A stretch of 64,000 nt of DNA from contig CM077162.1 in NCBI GenBank assembly GCA_039583875.1, positions 109,959,808-110,023,807 of the forward strand, written 5' to 3'. The notes beneath the pieces were generated by a model that searched no databases, had not been told where the DNA came from, and was given only the letters and a program-made list of their open reading frames with translations. A program made the position numbers and the translations under genes. The DNA comes from Platanthera guangdongensis. Its lineage: Eukaryota; Streptophyta; Magnoliopsida; Asparagales; Orchidaceae. Shown one piece after another: positions 54,839 to 64,000 of this stretch. Positions within the stretch are counted from its first letter, which is position 1, and each line of letters begins with the position of its first letter.

Positions 54839-54914
54839 CTAAACAAGTAGTGGTAAGGTAACATATACATAACAAGCATATAAAGGAATTGACTTGCTAT
54901 AAATTAAACCGTAC
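54839..54914 (-). other. Intron-like segment between gag and pro-pol of Gypsy-I
   Basis: 76 bp starting GTACGG and ending TTGTTTAG on the minus strand, T-rich, with a CTTAC word that could serve as branch site. It contains the gag stop codon (TAA at 54906-54904). 1,144 coding bases of gag precede it (phase 1), and the pro-pol frame resumes at phase 1 after it, so removal would place gag and pol in one frame. Gypsy-H has an 83-bp counterpart at the same place. Splicing is inferred, not shown. Confidence 0.6.
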
Positions 54915-56058
54915 CTGTCACCACATCAGCTTGTTTAATGGCCTCCTGTTGGCCAAGATTGTAAACTCTTGGTTGGGCCGGAGCATAGTGGGATGCGGTC
55001 GACTCCACCGCCTTTCCCTTCTCTTCGTAGGTAGCTCCTGGCCTCCTTTCGGACTTAGGACGTCCGCTCCAACAATCACGGGCGAAATGCCCCGTCTTGC
55101 CACAAGTGAAGCACGCGCCCGGGGTCCGACTCGTAGTCGCCCCAGAAGCACCAGAAGGAGCTGGACCCGAAGTCCTATGCTTCTTGAAAGTCCTCCGATA
55201 GCCAGACTTCGAAGTAGTCGGCACTTTAAACTCAGATTTCTTTTCAACCAAGCCTTTCTTCGCTTGTACACTCTTCATGTCCTTCTCCAAGGACCGGGCA
55301 GTATTGACCAAGGTCAAGAAACCCTGCGTCATCGGCCCCGACAGTAATAGTCTCAGCTCATCCCTCAGACCTTCGTAGAAGCGATTAGTCTTGCGCTCCT
55401 CATCCATGATGGTAGAGCTCGCATAACGACTCAACCGCGTAAACTCGTGGAGATATTCATCCACGCTTCGCTCACCCTGCACCAACCTCAGGAACTCATT
55501 CTCCATTGAAATCCTCTGAGTAGAAGGGAGGTATCTTGCTAAGAACAATTCCGAGAACTCTTCCATCGGAACGTCTATCAATTGTCTTCCTCTCAGATGA
55601 TGCAGCTCCAAGCCTTCCCACCACATCCTTGCTTCACCGTCCAACAGGAACGTAGCAATGGTGGTCATCTGCCACTCCTCCGTCTCCGTCGCTGTCATGA
55701 CTCTCTTCACCCTAGAGAGCCAGTCTTCAGCCTGAGATGGGGTTCCCAACCCCGAGAATAACGGAGGGTTAAAGCTCATTACATGCTTCAACTGCCTCTC
55801 AGTCGCCCTCCTTGGCACTATTGGTTCTACAACCACTTGCTCCATCCTCCTCGGCTCCGCCTCTTGAAGAGGTACTTGCTCCATCACAGGAGCTGGCTGC
55901 TGCGCTTGCCTCCCAGGCTGCGCATTTATCACGGCTAACACCGCTTCAGCCACCAATCTTATATTTTCAGCCGACAAAGGTGTTGCGGGAGCAACTTCTG
56001 GTGCACTACTAGCCTCAGAACCTCGGCGTTCTGACGGCCCAACACCACTTCGGGTCAC
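54904..56058 (-). CDS. Gypsy-I gag
   Basis: An open frame of 384 codons from ATG at 56058 (MTRSGVGPSE) to TAA at 54904. Residues 1-95 are low-complexity with an AENIRLVAEAVLAVINAQ helix. Residues about 105-255 form the Retrotrans_gag domain (FNPPLFSGLGTP; FLLDGEARMWWEGL; FLARYLPS; YLHEFTRLSRYA). A CCHC knuckle CFTCGKTGHFARDC is near residue 320. The protein packages element RNA in cytoplasmic particles. If the downstream 76-bp segment is retained, translation ends here and yields Gag alone. Confidence 0.93.
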   Translation of the reverse strand: MTRSGVGPSERRGSEASSAPEVAPATPLSAENIRLVAEAVLAVINAQPGRQAQQPAPVMEQVPLQEAEPRRMEQVVVEPIVPRRATERQLKHVMSFNPPLFSGLGTPSQAEDWLSRVKRVMTATETEEWQMTTIATFLLDGEARMWWEGLELHHLRGRQLIDVPMEEFSELFLARYLPSTQRISMENEFLRLVQGERSVDEYLHEFTRLSRYASSTIMDEERKTNRFYEGLRDELRLLLSGPMTQGFLTLVNTARSLEKDMKSVQAKKGLVEKKSEFKVPTTSKSGYRRTFKKHRTSGPAPSGASGATTSRTPGACFTCGKTGHFARDCWSGRPKSERRPGATYEEKGKAVESTASHYAPAQPRVYNLGQQEAIKQADVVTGTV

Positions 56059-56215
56059 CTATAGTGGTACAAAACACCGTTAAGCGACCAAATAAATTGC
56101 AAACAGCAATTATAGGAACACGCAGGTTCCTCAAACACGAGTATTTTCATTCCTAAGTGGACATTCATGGGTTCTTTTTACTGTTATAACGATGACGCAC
56201 ACAATGTGCTCACCA

Positions 56216-56246
56216 CCCCTTAAAAAGAATTCGCCCACGAATTCAA
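56216..56246 (-). other. Second hairpin plus purine module, near the primer-binding site
   Basis: The minus strand reads a GAATTCG-TGGG-CGAATTC hairpin followed by TTTTTAAGGGGTGGTGAG, closely resembling the module at the purine tract of the 3' end (51394-51431) and in the same orientation. Gypsy-H has a similar pair, at about 31927-31965 and 35436-35462. The function of the 5' copy is unknown. Confidence 0.65.
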
Positions 56247-56267
56247 TTCAAGCCCAACCAAAACCAG

Positions 56268-56280
56268 TAGTCTGATACCA
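56268..56280 (-). other. Primer-binding site of Gypsy-I
   Basis: The minus strand reads TGGTATCAGACTA, three bases from the 5' LTR, complementary over its first ten bases to the end of initiator-Met tRNA. Confidence 0.85.
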
Positions 56281-56283
56281 AAT

Positions 56284-58591
56284 TGTAACACCCCCTATCC
56301 GTCGCATAGCATATAGCAGTAGGTCCGGCCGGGGCCCGACGCCATATACCACAGACAGACCGGGTGGTTACTTATGGAAACCATCCAACCAATCTCAACG
56401 TCCTACACAGAGCATTCTAGCGGAAGCAGTTTATAAAAGTTGCAAGACAAGAACCCAGCAATAAGCATGAATGTCCACTAACATGATAATAGGAATGTTA
56501 TTACAAAATACTCAAAAGTCGGCCTTAAGGCCTTACAAAACGTTTCACTTGTCTTTTACATGATTTACAAACCTCGGCTCGCAGGCCGGCCATACATGAA
56601 TAAAACATAAAACATTTCACTTGGGCCTTCGAGGGCCAGCTTCGCAAAAAGGGCTTTAGCCCGCTATTGACCGCTTGGTCCAGCTGCACCTGCAAGCAAA
56701 CAAACCACCGCACTGTGGCAAACAAGGCAACGGTCAGCAATGCTGACCAAATTATAACGATCCCGCCCCCAATTCGGGGCGGCGATGCTCCTTCCCTGCA
56801 TTTCATTAGCACAAGCGAGCAATGCATATAACCATAGCCATCTCATCACAGACGTTGGCTCGTACGGCCACACGTCCCGTGCACTCAGGGCACATTCTCG
56901 GCGAACCGGTCGATGTCACGTCAATTAAAGCCATTAACATTCCGGACTCACCACCGCCACTTATACGGCCATTCCTATGAGCAATTCGTCTTCATGGTAT
57001 TGGTCACGTCAATTTAAGCCATCGACCACCGAAGACCCCCATCTATGCCAACGGCGAGTGCCATGTACCTTTAGGTCTCTCTAACCCGAACGACATAAAG
57101 CGGGTACGGCTCCATCTAACCCGTGCTCACATCGCAACGGCAATTTAAGCCATATGCGCGGGTCAAACTTTCACCGAGTCCCATTCTATCACAAGTCACA
57201 TAACCCCGTTATGTTCATGTTGGCACTCAGGCCACCAAGTTGGCAAGACCTCGTGTCCGCCCAGTTTTCCGGGTGCACCTTTGGGTTAGTCCCCAAGGCT
57301 CCCTGCTGCAATCTACCGCGTAGAAAACCCGAAAAACACCCAATAGCACGGAGTCTTCTCCGGCCTTATGCAATGCAACATCACCGATCCGAACTACATG
57401 TCCGGGTAGGCTTCAACCAAAATGCCTATGTCCGTTCTCGCATACGGACGCTAAACAACGGGGACTTTACATATCTACCCGAAGGAACGCCTCCAACTCT
57501 TCGCAAACTCGCGAGAGAGGGCTTCCTATGCTAAGAAAGAGAGCTATCATGCTCACAAGTGAGGATCGTTACCCTTGCGTTCCTCTTTGGCGCCATCGAA
57601 ATGTAATCGGATAGAAATCACCGCGCTTGCGTTGCCTCCGTGGATCCGGAGTCGGCTTGCGATTCGGAGCTCCGAAGCTCCTCCAATGGCGGATCTAGCT
57701 CCTCTTCCTCTTGCCTTAGCTCTTCTTTCTCCAAGGGTTTGGAGAGAGGATAAGTAATGAAAAGTGGATTTTTCTTAAGTCAAACCCGTGTATATCCTCC
57801 CAGGAATCATCCCCAGCCGTCGGATCTCAACCTAAGAAAACGAGCGGCTTTGATTCGGGGCTGAAATGCCCAATCTGGGCCGAACACGGCTTGGCACACG
57901 CCCGTGTCCAGGGCCGTGTGCCGCATTCGCCGTCAAAATCGAATCTTCTGAACACGCACACGGGTATCGAACACGCCCGTGTTCGAGCTGACACGCCCGT
58001 GTTCCAGCTGACACGGCCGTGTAGCCGGCCGTGTACCCCATGATTTTTCCCCCGTTTCCAACCCGAGCACTGCACGGGTTCTAGGACACGCCCGTGTCCT
58101 TGCCCGTGTTACATTGACACGCCTGGGCCCCCAGGCCGTGTACACGGGACATTTCGTCGAGGGGAGAACGACGACTCGCTGACACGGCCTTGGACACGCC
58201 CGTGTCCGAGGCCGTGTGCCTTGTCTCGACGATCGTCGAGTGAATCTCGACGATTTCACCTTGACGATCGTCGGCACGGGTCGACACGCCCTGCGACACG
58301 CCCGTGTCGCAGGCCGTGTGCCCATTCTCGACGAATCGTCGAGAATAACTCGACGATTTCACGGCTAAGTGTCGACACGGGTCGACACGCCCTGCGACAC
58401 GCCCGTGTCGCAGGCCGTGTGCCCATTCTCGACGAATCGTCGAGAATAACTCGACGACTTCGCGGCTAAGTGTCGACACACGCTTGACACGCCCTGGGAC
58501 ACGCCCGTGTCCCAGGCCGTGTGCCTTCAGCCAGAAACCAAAACTGGCCCAAAACGTCCCCCTTTGCTCCTTTGAGTTTCGGGGCGTTACA
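56284..58591 (-). repeat. 5' LTR of Gypsy-I
   Basis: 2,308 bp, nearly identical to 49098-51393. The 12-bp length difference is an extra GTAGCCGGCC-type unit near 58021. It contains the same 101-bp hairpin-rich array (about 58180-58540). Confidence 0.96.
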
Positions 58592-58596
58592 GTATA

Positions 58597-58632
58597 TCCG
58601 GGAATCGATACCTCCCGTCCGAGATATTTTTT
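58597..58632 (+). mobile_element. tRNA-derived SINE, 3' part
   Basis: Continuation of the SINE begun at 48898, resuming right after the GTATA duplication of Gypsy-I. It ends in a T run (ATTTTTTGG, near 58630), as several plant SINE families do. The assignment rests on position and the insertion structure. Confidence 0.5.
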
Positions 58633-58934
58633 GGGTGCTTATATTTGTACATCTTAAGTGGTTATTAATACACCATTCTTCCAAATAAAACTCCACTTTT
58701 TACTCCTAAAATATTATATTTGTACCTTTTTATTTTCAGTCCCCTCCCGTATCTCTCCTGAAACTCTAATCAGTCGCAGGGCATATCTATGTGGTTTCTC
58801 CTCCCCAGTGTTGCATCATGTTGTCGCGTCTTTCGTCTCTTTCCTCCCATCCAGCGGCCATTCATCTGATATCCTTCTTGTTACCGCTCCACCAGTCTAT
58901 CTTTCACCACTCGCGGGATTCCGCTGATCCCGAT
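58633..58934. other. Intergenic spacer
   Basis: About 300 bp of AT- and pyrimidine-rich sequence between the SINE tail and Copia-J. An 89-codon frame (58658-58927) has no features I recognise. Confidence 0.5.
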
Positions 58935-59254
58935 TGTTGGGTATTGTATCCACACTAACCCAGATTTGACGAAGTCATCCTTGAACTAAGATGAATTAAG
59001 TTGTATTTGATGTTTTTTTAAGTTATGTGTTTGCAGGATTCTAATGGCAAGTGTAGACCAATGTCAGTCTACAATGGGTCACCAAACACAAGAGCATACA
59101 ATGTAATCCCTCATTATGTTATCCAAGGTGTTGACTCATGTGTAGCCTCTCTATTGGGATAAACTTTATATTCAAGATCTAGGACTAATTGGAAAAGACT
59201 TGATGCTGGTCTCACCAAAGAATAAGAGAATTCTGTCAAAGAGAATTCACTAAG

Positions 59255-60050
59255 TGTTTTACTCGAGTAGTACTATACCTACTCGAGTGAATAGCTTAGT
59301 TAATACTCGAGTAAAATTATTATTACTCGTGTAAGAATGATAGATCCCGAGTAGTCAATTTATGGCTCTCGAGTAGTTAAGACAACTACTCGAGTAGATT
59401 CCCACTTATTCTCGGGTTAACTGATTTTCTTCTCCAGATACATTCTAAGTAAATTACTCGAATAGTACTTTATAGTACTCGAGTAGTTTATACCTTCTGT
59501 CTCGAGTTACAAAAGTCTGCACATCGTGTAATTTCTATTTACTCGAGTAGTTAAGTCATGTACTCGAGTAGTTCATTTACTACTTGAGTAGTCCAGTATT
59601 TATACTCGAGTAACCAGAATTTTCTTCCCTCAAAATTTCTAAGTCAATTACTCGAGTAGTCATTTCCATATACTCGAGTAGTTCTTATCCTCTCGAGTAG
59701 TTCAACTTCACTACTCGAGTAACCCAGAATTCTATTCTAGAAAATATTCTTAGTCCCTGACTCGAGTAGCTCATCTACTACTCGAGTAGCTTATTCTCAT
59801 TTACTCGAGTAGTATTACTTGTACTCGAGTAGTCTAACTCCACTTCACGTGTAATTCCTTTAGTACTCGAGTAAGTCTTTTTGGTACTCGAGTAGCTGAT
59901 CAACTTCTCAATTTTCTTCAAGAATATACTCGAGTAGTTTTTTTCAGGTTACTCGAGTAACTTTCTCTAAGTACTCGAGTAGTTATCTGCATCTCTCTCG
60001 AGTAGTTCTGTAAAGTACCAGAGTAGTCACTTTTTCACTCGAGTATATTA
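59255..60050. repeat. ACTCGAGT palindrome array in the Copia-J LTR
   Basis: The palindrome TACTCGAGTA, or its core CTCGAG, occurs about 25 times exactly and about seven times with one or two changes within some 800 bp. Spacing is irregular, mostly 15-40 bp, with AT-rich, non-repeated sequence between. It is not a simple tandem repeat: the shared part is only about 10 bp. It ends about 120 bp upstream of the TATA box. Confidence 0.93.
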
Positions 60051-60168
60051 CTTCAGTTTTCTGAAATATTTCGTTAAGTCCAGATTAATAGATTCCTTAA
60101 TGAGCCTTGACGTGATTGGTCTACGTGTACCTCATTATGAATTAATTATGACAGATTATCACCGATCT

Positions 60169-60175
60169 TATATAA
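60169..60175 (+). promoter_or_regulatory. TATA box of the Copia-J LTR
   Basis: TATATAA followed by GG, downstream of the palindrome array and about 735 bp before the LTR end. This is a likely core promoter for the element RNA, with transcription expected to start around 60200. Confidence 0.65.
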
Positions 60176-60905
60176 GGTCTTGTCAAACCGACAAACCCGA
60201 AGAAGAAGTTTAATCAAAAGTTTTTGCAGCCGATTAATTTCTAAGTTTTCTGTTCCTCTCATTCTCTCTCCAAGAAGCAAAGCCGTCGCCGCCGATTCTC
60301 ATCCGACTAGGGTTTTCGTTTTCAGAGGATTCAGATTAAGAAGGTTTTACAGATCGAGATTGTCGCACAACTCTTCATATTCTATTCGATCGTGTGAAGC
60401 CAAGAAGATCCAGATATGATTTTGCCGAGATTTTCTTCACCTCTCTGATAAAGCCGCAAGTCTACAAGAAGCAGATCCTGGCTGATTACTTGCAGATCTG
60501 ACAAATATTCATTGTTTGTATTTCTATTTTCATTATATTTCATTCTTGTAGGAGAATTTTTCTCCGAGTGTAGGAGCTTTTGCCTCCGAGATTGTAGGAA
60601 GTTCTATCTTCCGAGTGTAGATCCGCTTTGTGGATCGAGATTGTAGGAACGTTGTTCTGAGGCGTAGGATTGGTTTTTCAATCCGAGATATTGGAGTAGC
60701 CAAGTCTAGTGTATTGCTAGATCGGTGAGGGAAAGTGGATGTACCCAAGGTTGGGGAACCACTATAAATCTTGTTTCGTCTGTGATTGATTGGTAGATAA
60801 TTTTGTGCTTAGATCTGAAATTTTTATTCCGCAAATAGACACACATCTCACCTATTCACCCCCCCCCCCTCTAGGTGATTTCGGTAGGCAACTATACACT
60901 ATCAA

Positions 60906-60919
60906 TTGGTATCAGAGCC
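60906..60919 (+). other. Primer-binding site of Copia-J
   Basis: TTGGTATCAGAGCC directly after the LTR, complementary to initiator-Met tRNA. Confidence 0.92.
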
Positions 60920-60988
60920 AGGTTGATCATTAAAAGGTTAACACCTTGATCAGATCCTTCTATAGTTGTCTTTTGTGATCTACCAAAC

Positions 60989-62975
60989 ATGGACAAGACT
61001 AAAGATTTTTCCAAGCTTCCTTTGTGCACCAAGAATAACTTTCCCATGTGGAAAGAGAGAATCAAATTCTTTATGGAAGCTGTGGATCCAATGATCTTCA
61101 TGATAGTTGAAGAAGGTGCTTACATTCCCATGACAATCTCCACAATAGATCCAACAAAGAAAGTTCTAAAGAAACTAATGGATCTAGATAAGGACAAGAT
61201 TGCACTTATGTCATTAGATAAAAAGGCCAAAAACATTATAGCAAGTGCAGTCAATGACTCCATGCTGCAAAACCCGAGCCACTACCAGTCTGCAAAGGAG
61301 ATGTGACAGTCCCTAGTTACCTTGATGGAAGGTACATAAGAAGTGAGGGATGATAGAAGATGCCTTCTAAATCAAAAATATGAAGCCTTCCGACAAGGAA
61401 ACAAGGACACCATTGCTAACACATTTGAGAATTTCTTCAAGATAGTGAATGGCCTAAGGGTCTATGGCAGAGTCTTCACTAACGGAGAATTAAATGACAA
61501 GTTCTTGAGATCCCTAACTAAGGAATGAGATAACAAGGTCTGTGTCATCAGGGAGTTTGGAAAACTAGCCGAGACAGACCCACAGAATCTCTTCGGGAAG
61601 CTTATGTCATATGAGCTTCAACTTAATACCAGAAAAGCTGAAGAAGAGAAGAGCAGGTCTCCATTCAAAGAGAAGTCTGTTGCTTTAAAGGCAGAAACCT
61701 CAAAAAAGTCAAAGGTTGTTCCTCCTGCTCCAACACAAGAAGTGAGTGAAGAAGAAACTTCGGAGCCAAGTACCTCAGGCTCTGAGCTATCTGAAGGAGA
61801 GTTCTCACTACTCTCACGATAGTTCAAGAAATTCTTGAACAAGAAGAAGCATTGGAAAGGCAAGGATGCCTCTTATAGAAGATCACGACGTGATGTTGAT
61901 CGTCAAAGAAAAGGCTCAAGTAGCCTCGACAGGTATACTCCTAAACAGAATAAACATATTTCCACTGACATTATTTGCTACTGCTGTAATAAGCCAGGAC
62001 ACGTCATTGCTGACTGCCCCCATAAGAAGAAGGAGGGTGGAAGAAGAGAGGAAAATAAGTCCTCATACAACAAGAAGAGGATAGAAAAGAGCTTAATAGC
62101 CAAAAAGGGCAAGACTCTTAGTGATTCCGACTCATCAGAGTCGAGTGAAGAAGAAGCCTATTTTGGGCTTATGGCTCAAACAGATGACGAACAAGAGCCT
62201 CAGTACACTGAGAAGGTAAACTCTCACACTCCTCTTTCAGAATCTGAAGCTTCTGGGCATGATCGTGAGGACAGCTCTTCTGACGATGAGTCTGAACTCA
62301 TGGCCCAGTACAAAGAGTTGATCATGGCTTACGACAAATGTCGCCGAGTCGTGAAAACTCGGGCTAAAAAAGATAAAGTCTCTAAAAGTTGAAGAGAGCA
62401 TCTTGAGAGAAGAAGTAGCTAAAACTGACTCACTCAAGGAGAACTTTAATAATGTTATTGAAGAATACAACAAAGTTCTTGAGCACCTTGACCTAAAAGA
62501 GAAAATCATCAAAGAGTTGGAAGAACAACTAGCTGCTGAGAGAAAACTTGTTGAAAGTTTCTCGAAGTCTAAGACTGTTCTTCCATTCGTTGCTGAATTC
62601 TCAGCGAAGGCCAAGGGTGCTGGATTACGCCATGAATAATCTCCTAGCAAATCATCTTGGAGAAATAAGGCCCAACGGAAAAATAAGGCCGCCAAAAAGG
62701 CCTTGGCCAAAGAGAAGGGGAAAACCCCTCAAGATCAGACCTCTTTCAAAAAGGTCATATTTCCGTCAAATGAGTTTGATCTTGACTCATCCTACGGACA
62801 CTTTGCTAGGCCTACCTATATAGAGACAAAGTCTCGTTATCAAGGATGGACTCACCCCAGAAATTTTGGTGAAAGTGTCTTTAAGGCACCTTATGAAGAA
62901 GTGATTCTTCAGAGCTATGACCCTTTCAATCATGGTCATTGTACAACCCGTATTCGTCAAGAGTGGGTCCTACAA
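60989..62975 (+). pseudogene. Copia-J gag (interrupted)
   Basis: Starts MDKTKDFSKLPLCTKNNFPMWKE... in the fashion of UBN2/copia gag. It has a TGA at 61304-61306, further breaks near 61340 and 61526, and then a Ser/Glu-rich stretch. A CCHC knuckle CYCCNKPGHVIADC is at 61976-62017, followed by acidic Ser-rich and coiled-coil-like segments (62403-62639). The last readable residues resemble the gag-pol junction (IRQEWV) near 62960, where LTR-K begins. It would have formed the particle core. Confidence 0.8.
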
Positions 62976-62978
62976 TAG

Positions 62979-63557
62979 CCAGGTCAGCAGAAGTCAAGGT
63001 TAACAAGTCAAGGCATGAGTCAAAGTCAACACTCAAGATCGTGGAAGACCTGGGCGAGTATAGGCGAGCTCCCCTTGCATACTCGCCGGGTAGGTGACTA
63101 GGCGAGATACTCGTCCAGCCCGTGCGAGTTCCTCTGGAAGTCTCCTAGTCGCCAGGGGGTGGGGTATAAATATGACCCCCCTCCCCTTGCATTTGCCTAT
63201 AAATAGGACCCCAGGAGTACGAGGTGAGGCACTTGAAATCCTCGGCAGGACACTCGCGCGCTTCAGTTTTGGGATACTAGCTAAAGTTTTGGATTCCTTT
63301 TCCTTGGAGAGCAAGTCGCGACCTTGCGACCTCGCCAGCTAGCTTCCCTCGTACCCAGTTTGACCATCTTTGGTTGAGAAGGGGCTTCTCCTTTCGAGCA
63401 TCCGGGTACGTGGTGGGACCTTCCTGCCGCAGCATCTGGGGTCCTGTTTGACCTGATTCTTCGTTCTAGTCATCTTTGCCATCTGATCTAGCTTCTGAGC
63501 CAGTAACCTTAGGCGACTTTGGTCCGAATTCTGAGGTTGAGATTTTTCCTGGCTTCA
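62979..63557 (+). repeat. Probable 5' LTR of LTR-K
   Basis: About 580 bp with GGCGAG- and CTCGCC-rich words and two TATAAATA promoters, ending near CTGGCTTCA before the primer-binding site. The boundaries are inferred. Confidence 0.5.
63165..63205 (+). promoter_or_regulatory. Twin TATA boxes in LTR-K
   Basis: TATAAATA occurs at 63165-63172 and 63198-63205, each followed by a GACCCC word, as if a 33-bp promoter module had been duplicated. Confidence 0.6.
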
Positions 63558-63561
63558 ACAC

Positions 63562-63579
63562 TTGGTGCGGTGAGCGTGG
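63562..63579 (+). other. Probable primer-binding site of LTR-K
   Basis: TTGGTGCGGTGAGCGTGG follows the LTR end. The TTGG(C/T)GC start resembles primer sites of Tat/Ogre- and Athila-type gypsy elements rather than the initiator-Met site. The matching tRNA was not identified. Confidence 0.45.
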
Positions 63580-63617
63580 ATCGCATCCAAGGAGGAAAGT
63601 TTGGAAGTTGAGTGAGA

Positions 63618-64000
63618 TGGTCATTGGTGGCGAGTAAGGAGAGTTGGTCGGCAACTCGGTAGTAGGAGGAGATGCCGCGTGAGGTGGCGAGTTTGTAACA
63701 GTGGCCGCATTCGAAGAGTTCGCGAGGAAAATCGAGCAAACCATTCTTGCCGGTTTTGCTCAGCGCCCCGAGGTCACAGCGACTTCTCCCCGTCGCCTGA
63801 CGCCGCTAGAAGAGGAAGCGTCATCGAGGCGAGCTGGAAAGGAGCCCGCTTGTGCGAGGGAAGAGCGACCGATGCAGTCACGACATTACCCGACGAGTAG
63901 CCCGGGGGTCCATTTTCGGGATCCAATGTCGCCGGCGAGGTGCAGAGATACTCGACACTATGGCGAGTACGACGTCTCCAGCGAGGATGAAACTCGTCAC
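63618..64000 (+). pseudogene. LTR-K gag-like frame, cut by window edge
   Basis: From ATG at 63618 a frame reads MVIGGE and is interrupted by TAA at about 63636 and TGA at about 63681. It is then open to the end of the window, through an FEEFARKIEQTILAGFAQ helix and a basic, Arg/Ser-rich stretch. I do not recognise a domain. Its position after the primer site suggests gag. Confidence 0.45.

Larger units (their letters stand above)
49098..58591 (-). mobile_element. Gypsy-I: young, nearly intact Ty3/gypsy element
   Basis: 9,494 bp with LTRs 56284-58591 (5') and 49098-51393 (3'). Ends are TGTAAC and GTTACA, and a perfect target duplication GTATA lies at 49093-49097 and 58592-58596. The primer-binding site adjoins the 5' LTR and a purine tract adjoins the 3' LTR. 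Gag (384 codons) and pro-pol (1,099 codons) are open. Between them lies a 76-bp intron-like segment. The two LTRs differ at only about a dozen positions plus one 12-bp indel by eye, so insertion was recent. Domain order and tail place it among chromovirus-like (Tekay/Del-type) elements. It is the same family as Gypsy-H. Confidence 0.96.
58935..60904 (+). repeat. 5' LTR of Copia-J
   Basis: 1,970 bp. It begins TGTTGGGTATTG and ends ACACTATCA next to the primer-binding site. The U3 part holds a palindrome array (59255-60050), followed by a TATA box. Near the end is a run of C followed by TCTAGGTGATTT, a usual feature of this copia type. Confidence 0.82.
58935..62978 (+). mobile_element. Copia-J: Ty1/copia element, 5' part
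   Basis: The 5' LTR (58935-60904, TGTTGGG to CTATCA), primer-binding site and gag of a large copia element. The gag, with its UBN2-like start, knuckle and long acidic and coiled tail, recalls the Sire/Maximus lineage. At about 62978 the copia reading stops and an unrelated LTR element begins, so pol must lie beyond LTR-K, outside the window. Several stops in gag show that it is decayed. Confidence 0.85.
62979..64000 (+). mobile_element. LTR-K: LTR retrotransposon inserted in Copia-J, 5' part
   Basis: A new sequence type begins at about 62979: an LTR-like stretch with two TATA boxes, a probable primer-binding site near 63562 and then a gag-like frame. It runs off the right edge. The start is approximate, because no TG end or target duplication can be confirmed without the other LTR. 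The primer site is not the initiator-Met type of the other elements, which points to a different gypsy lineage. Confidence 0.6.

Noticed and set aside
59255..60050. Repeat-spacer pattern resembling a CRISPR array
   Set aside because: The repeated part is only about 10 bp, spacing is irregular, no cas genes exist and the stretch lies inside a plant retrotransposon LTR.

Overview
The window is nuclear DNA of a flowering plant with a large, repeat-rich genome. Evidence: LTR retrotransposons of both superfamilies primed by initiator-Met tRNA (TGGTATCAGAG), Tourist-like and hAT-like MITEs, a Helitron with a PIF1-type helicase, a tRNA-derived SINE, and one spliced plant gene of the PUB45/PUB6/PUB7 type (UND, U-box and ARM repeats). 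There is no bacterial-style operon, CRISPR array or rRNA gene. Sequence alone does not give the species.

The single host gene lies on the minus strand. I could place four consecutive coding exons with matching GT/AG sites and phases: exon 1 (46611-46661), exon 2 (45836-46021), exon 3 (45191-45298) and exon 4 (7803-8977). Introns 1 and 2 are 589 and 537 bp, but intron 3 is 36,213 bp because transposons have piled into it. Intron 4 already exceeds 7.8 kb and runs off the left edge, taking the remaining ARM-repeat exons with it.

Layout. 61-7733: Gypsy-A, a decayed chromovirus in intron 4, target duplication ACTTCG. Intron 3, left to right: 9838-15403 Gypsy-B (duplication GAGGG) carrying a 166-bp hAT-like MITE; 16045-16852 and 17153-17352 Tourist-like MITEs; 18026-24716 Copia-E (duplication ATTTT), itself split by the gag-only element Gag-F (19600-21620, duplication CATCC); 24908-29870 Gypsy-G, a chromovirus without pol, broken by Gypsy-H (29871 to about 37490), whose right end is deleted; about 38308-38714 a small TIR element; about 38782-43876 a Helitron with an 18-bp minisatellite. 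By my boundaries about 87% of intron 3 is identifiable mobile DNA.

Upstream of the gene (47.2-64 kb) is intergenic: a tRNA-derived SINE cut by Gypsy-I (49098-58591, duplication GTATA), then Copia-J (from 58935), whose gag is cut by a further element, LTR-K, that runs off the right edge. Gypsy-I is the youngest-looking element: long near-identical LTRs, an open gag and an open 1,099-codon pol.

The most interesting points are the 36-kb intron; a 76-bp intron-like segment between gag and pol of Gypsy-I, with an 83-bp counterpart in its older relative Gypsy-H, whose removal would put gag and pol in frame; a palindromic ACTCGAGT array in the Copia-J LTR; the hairpin-forming minisatellite in the Helitron; and non-autonomous elements that keep gag but not pol.
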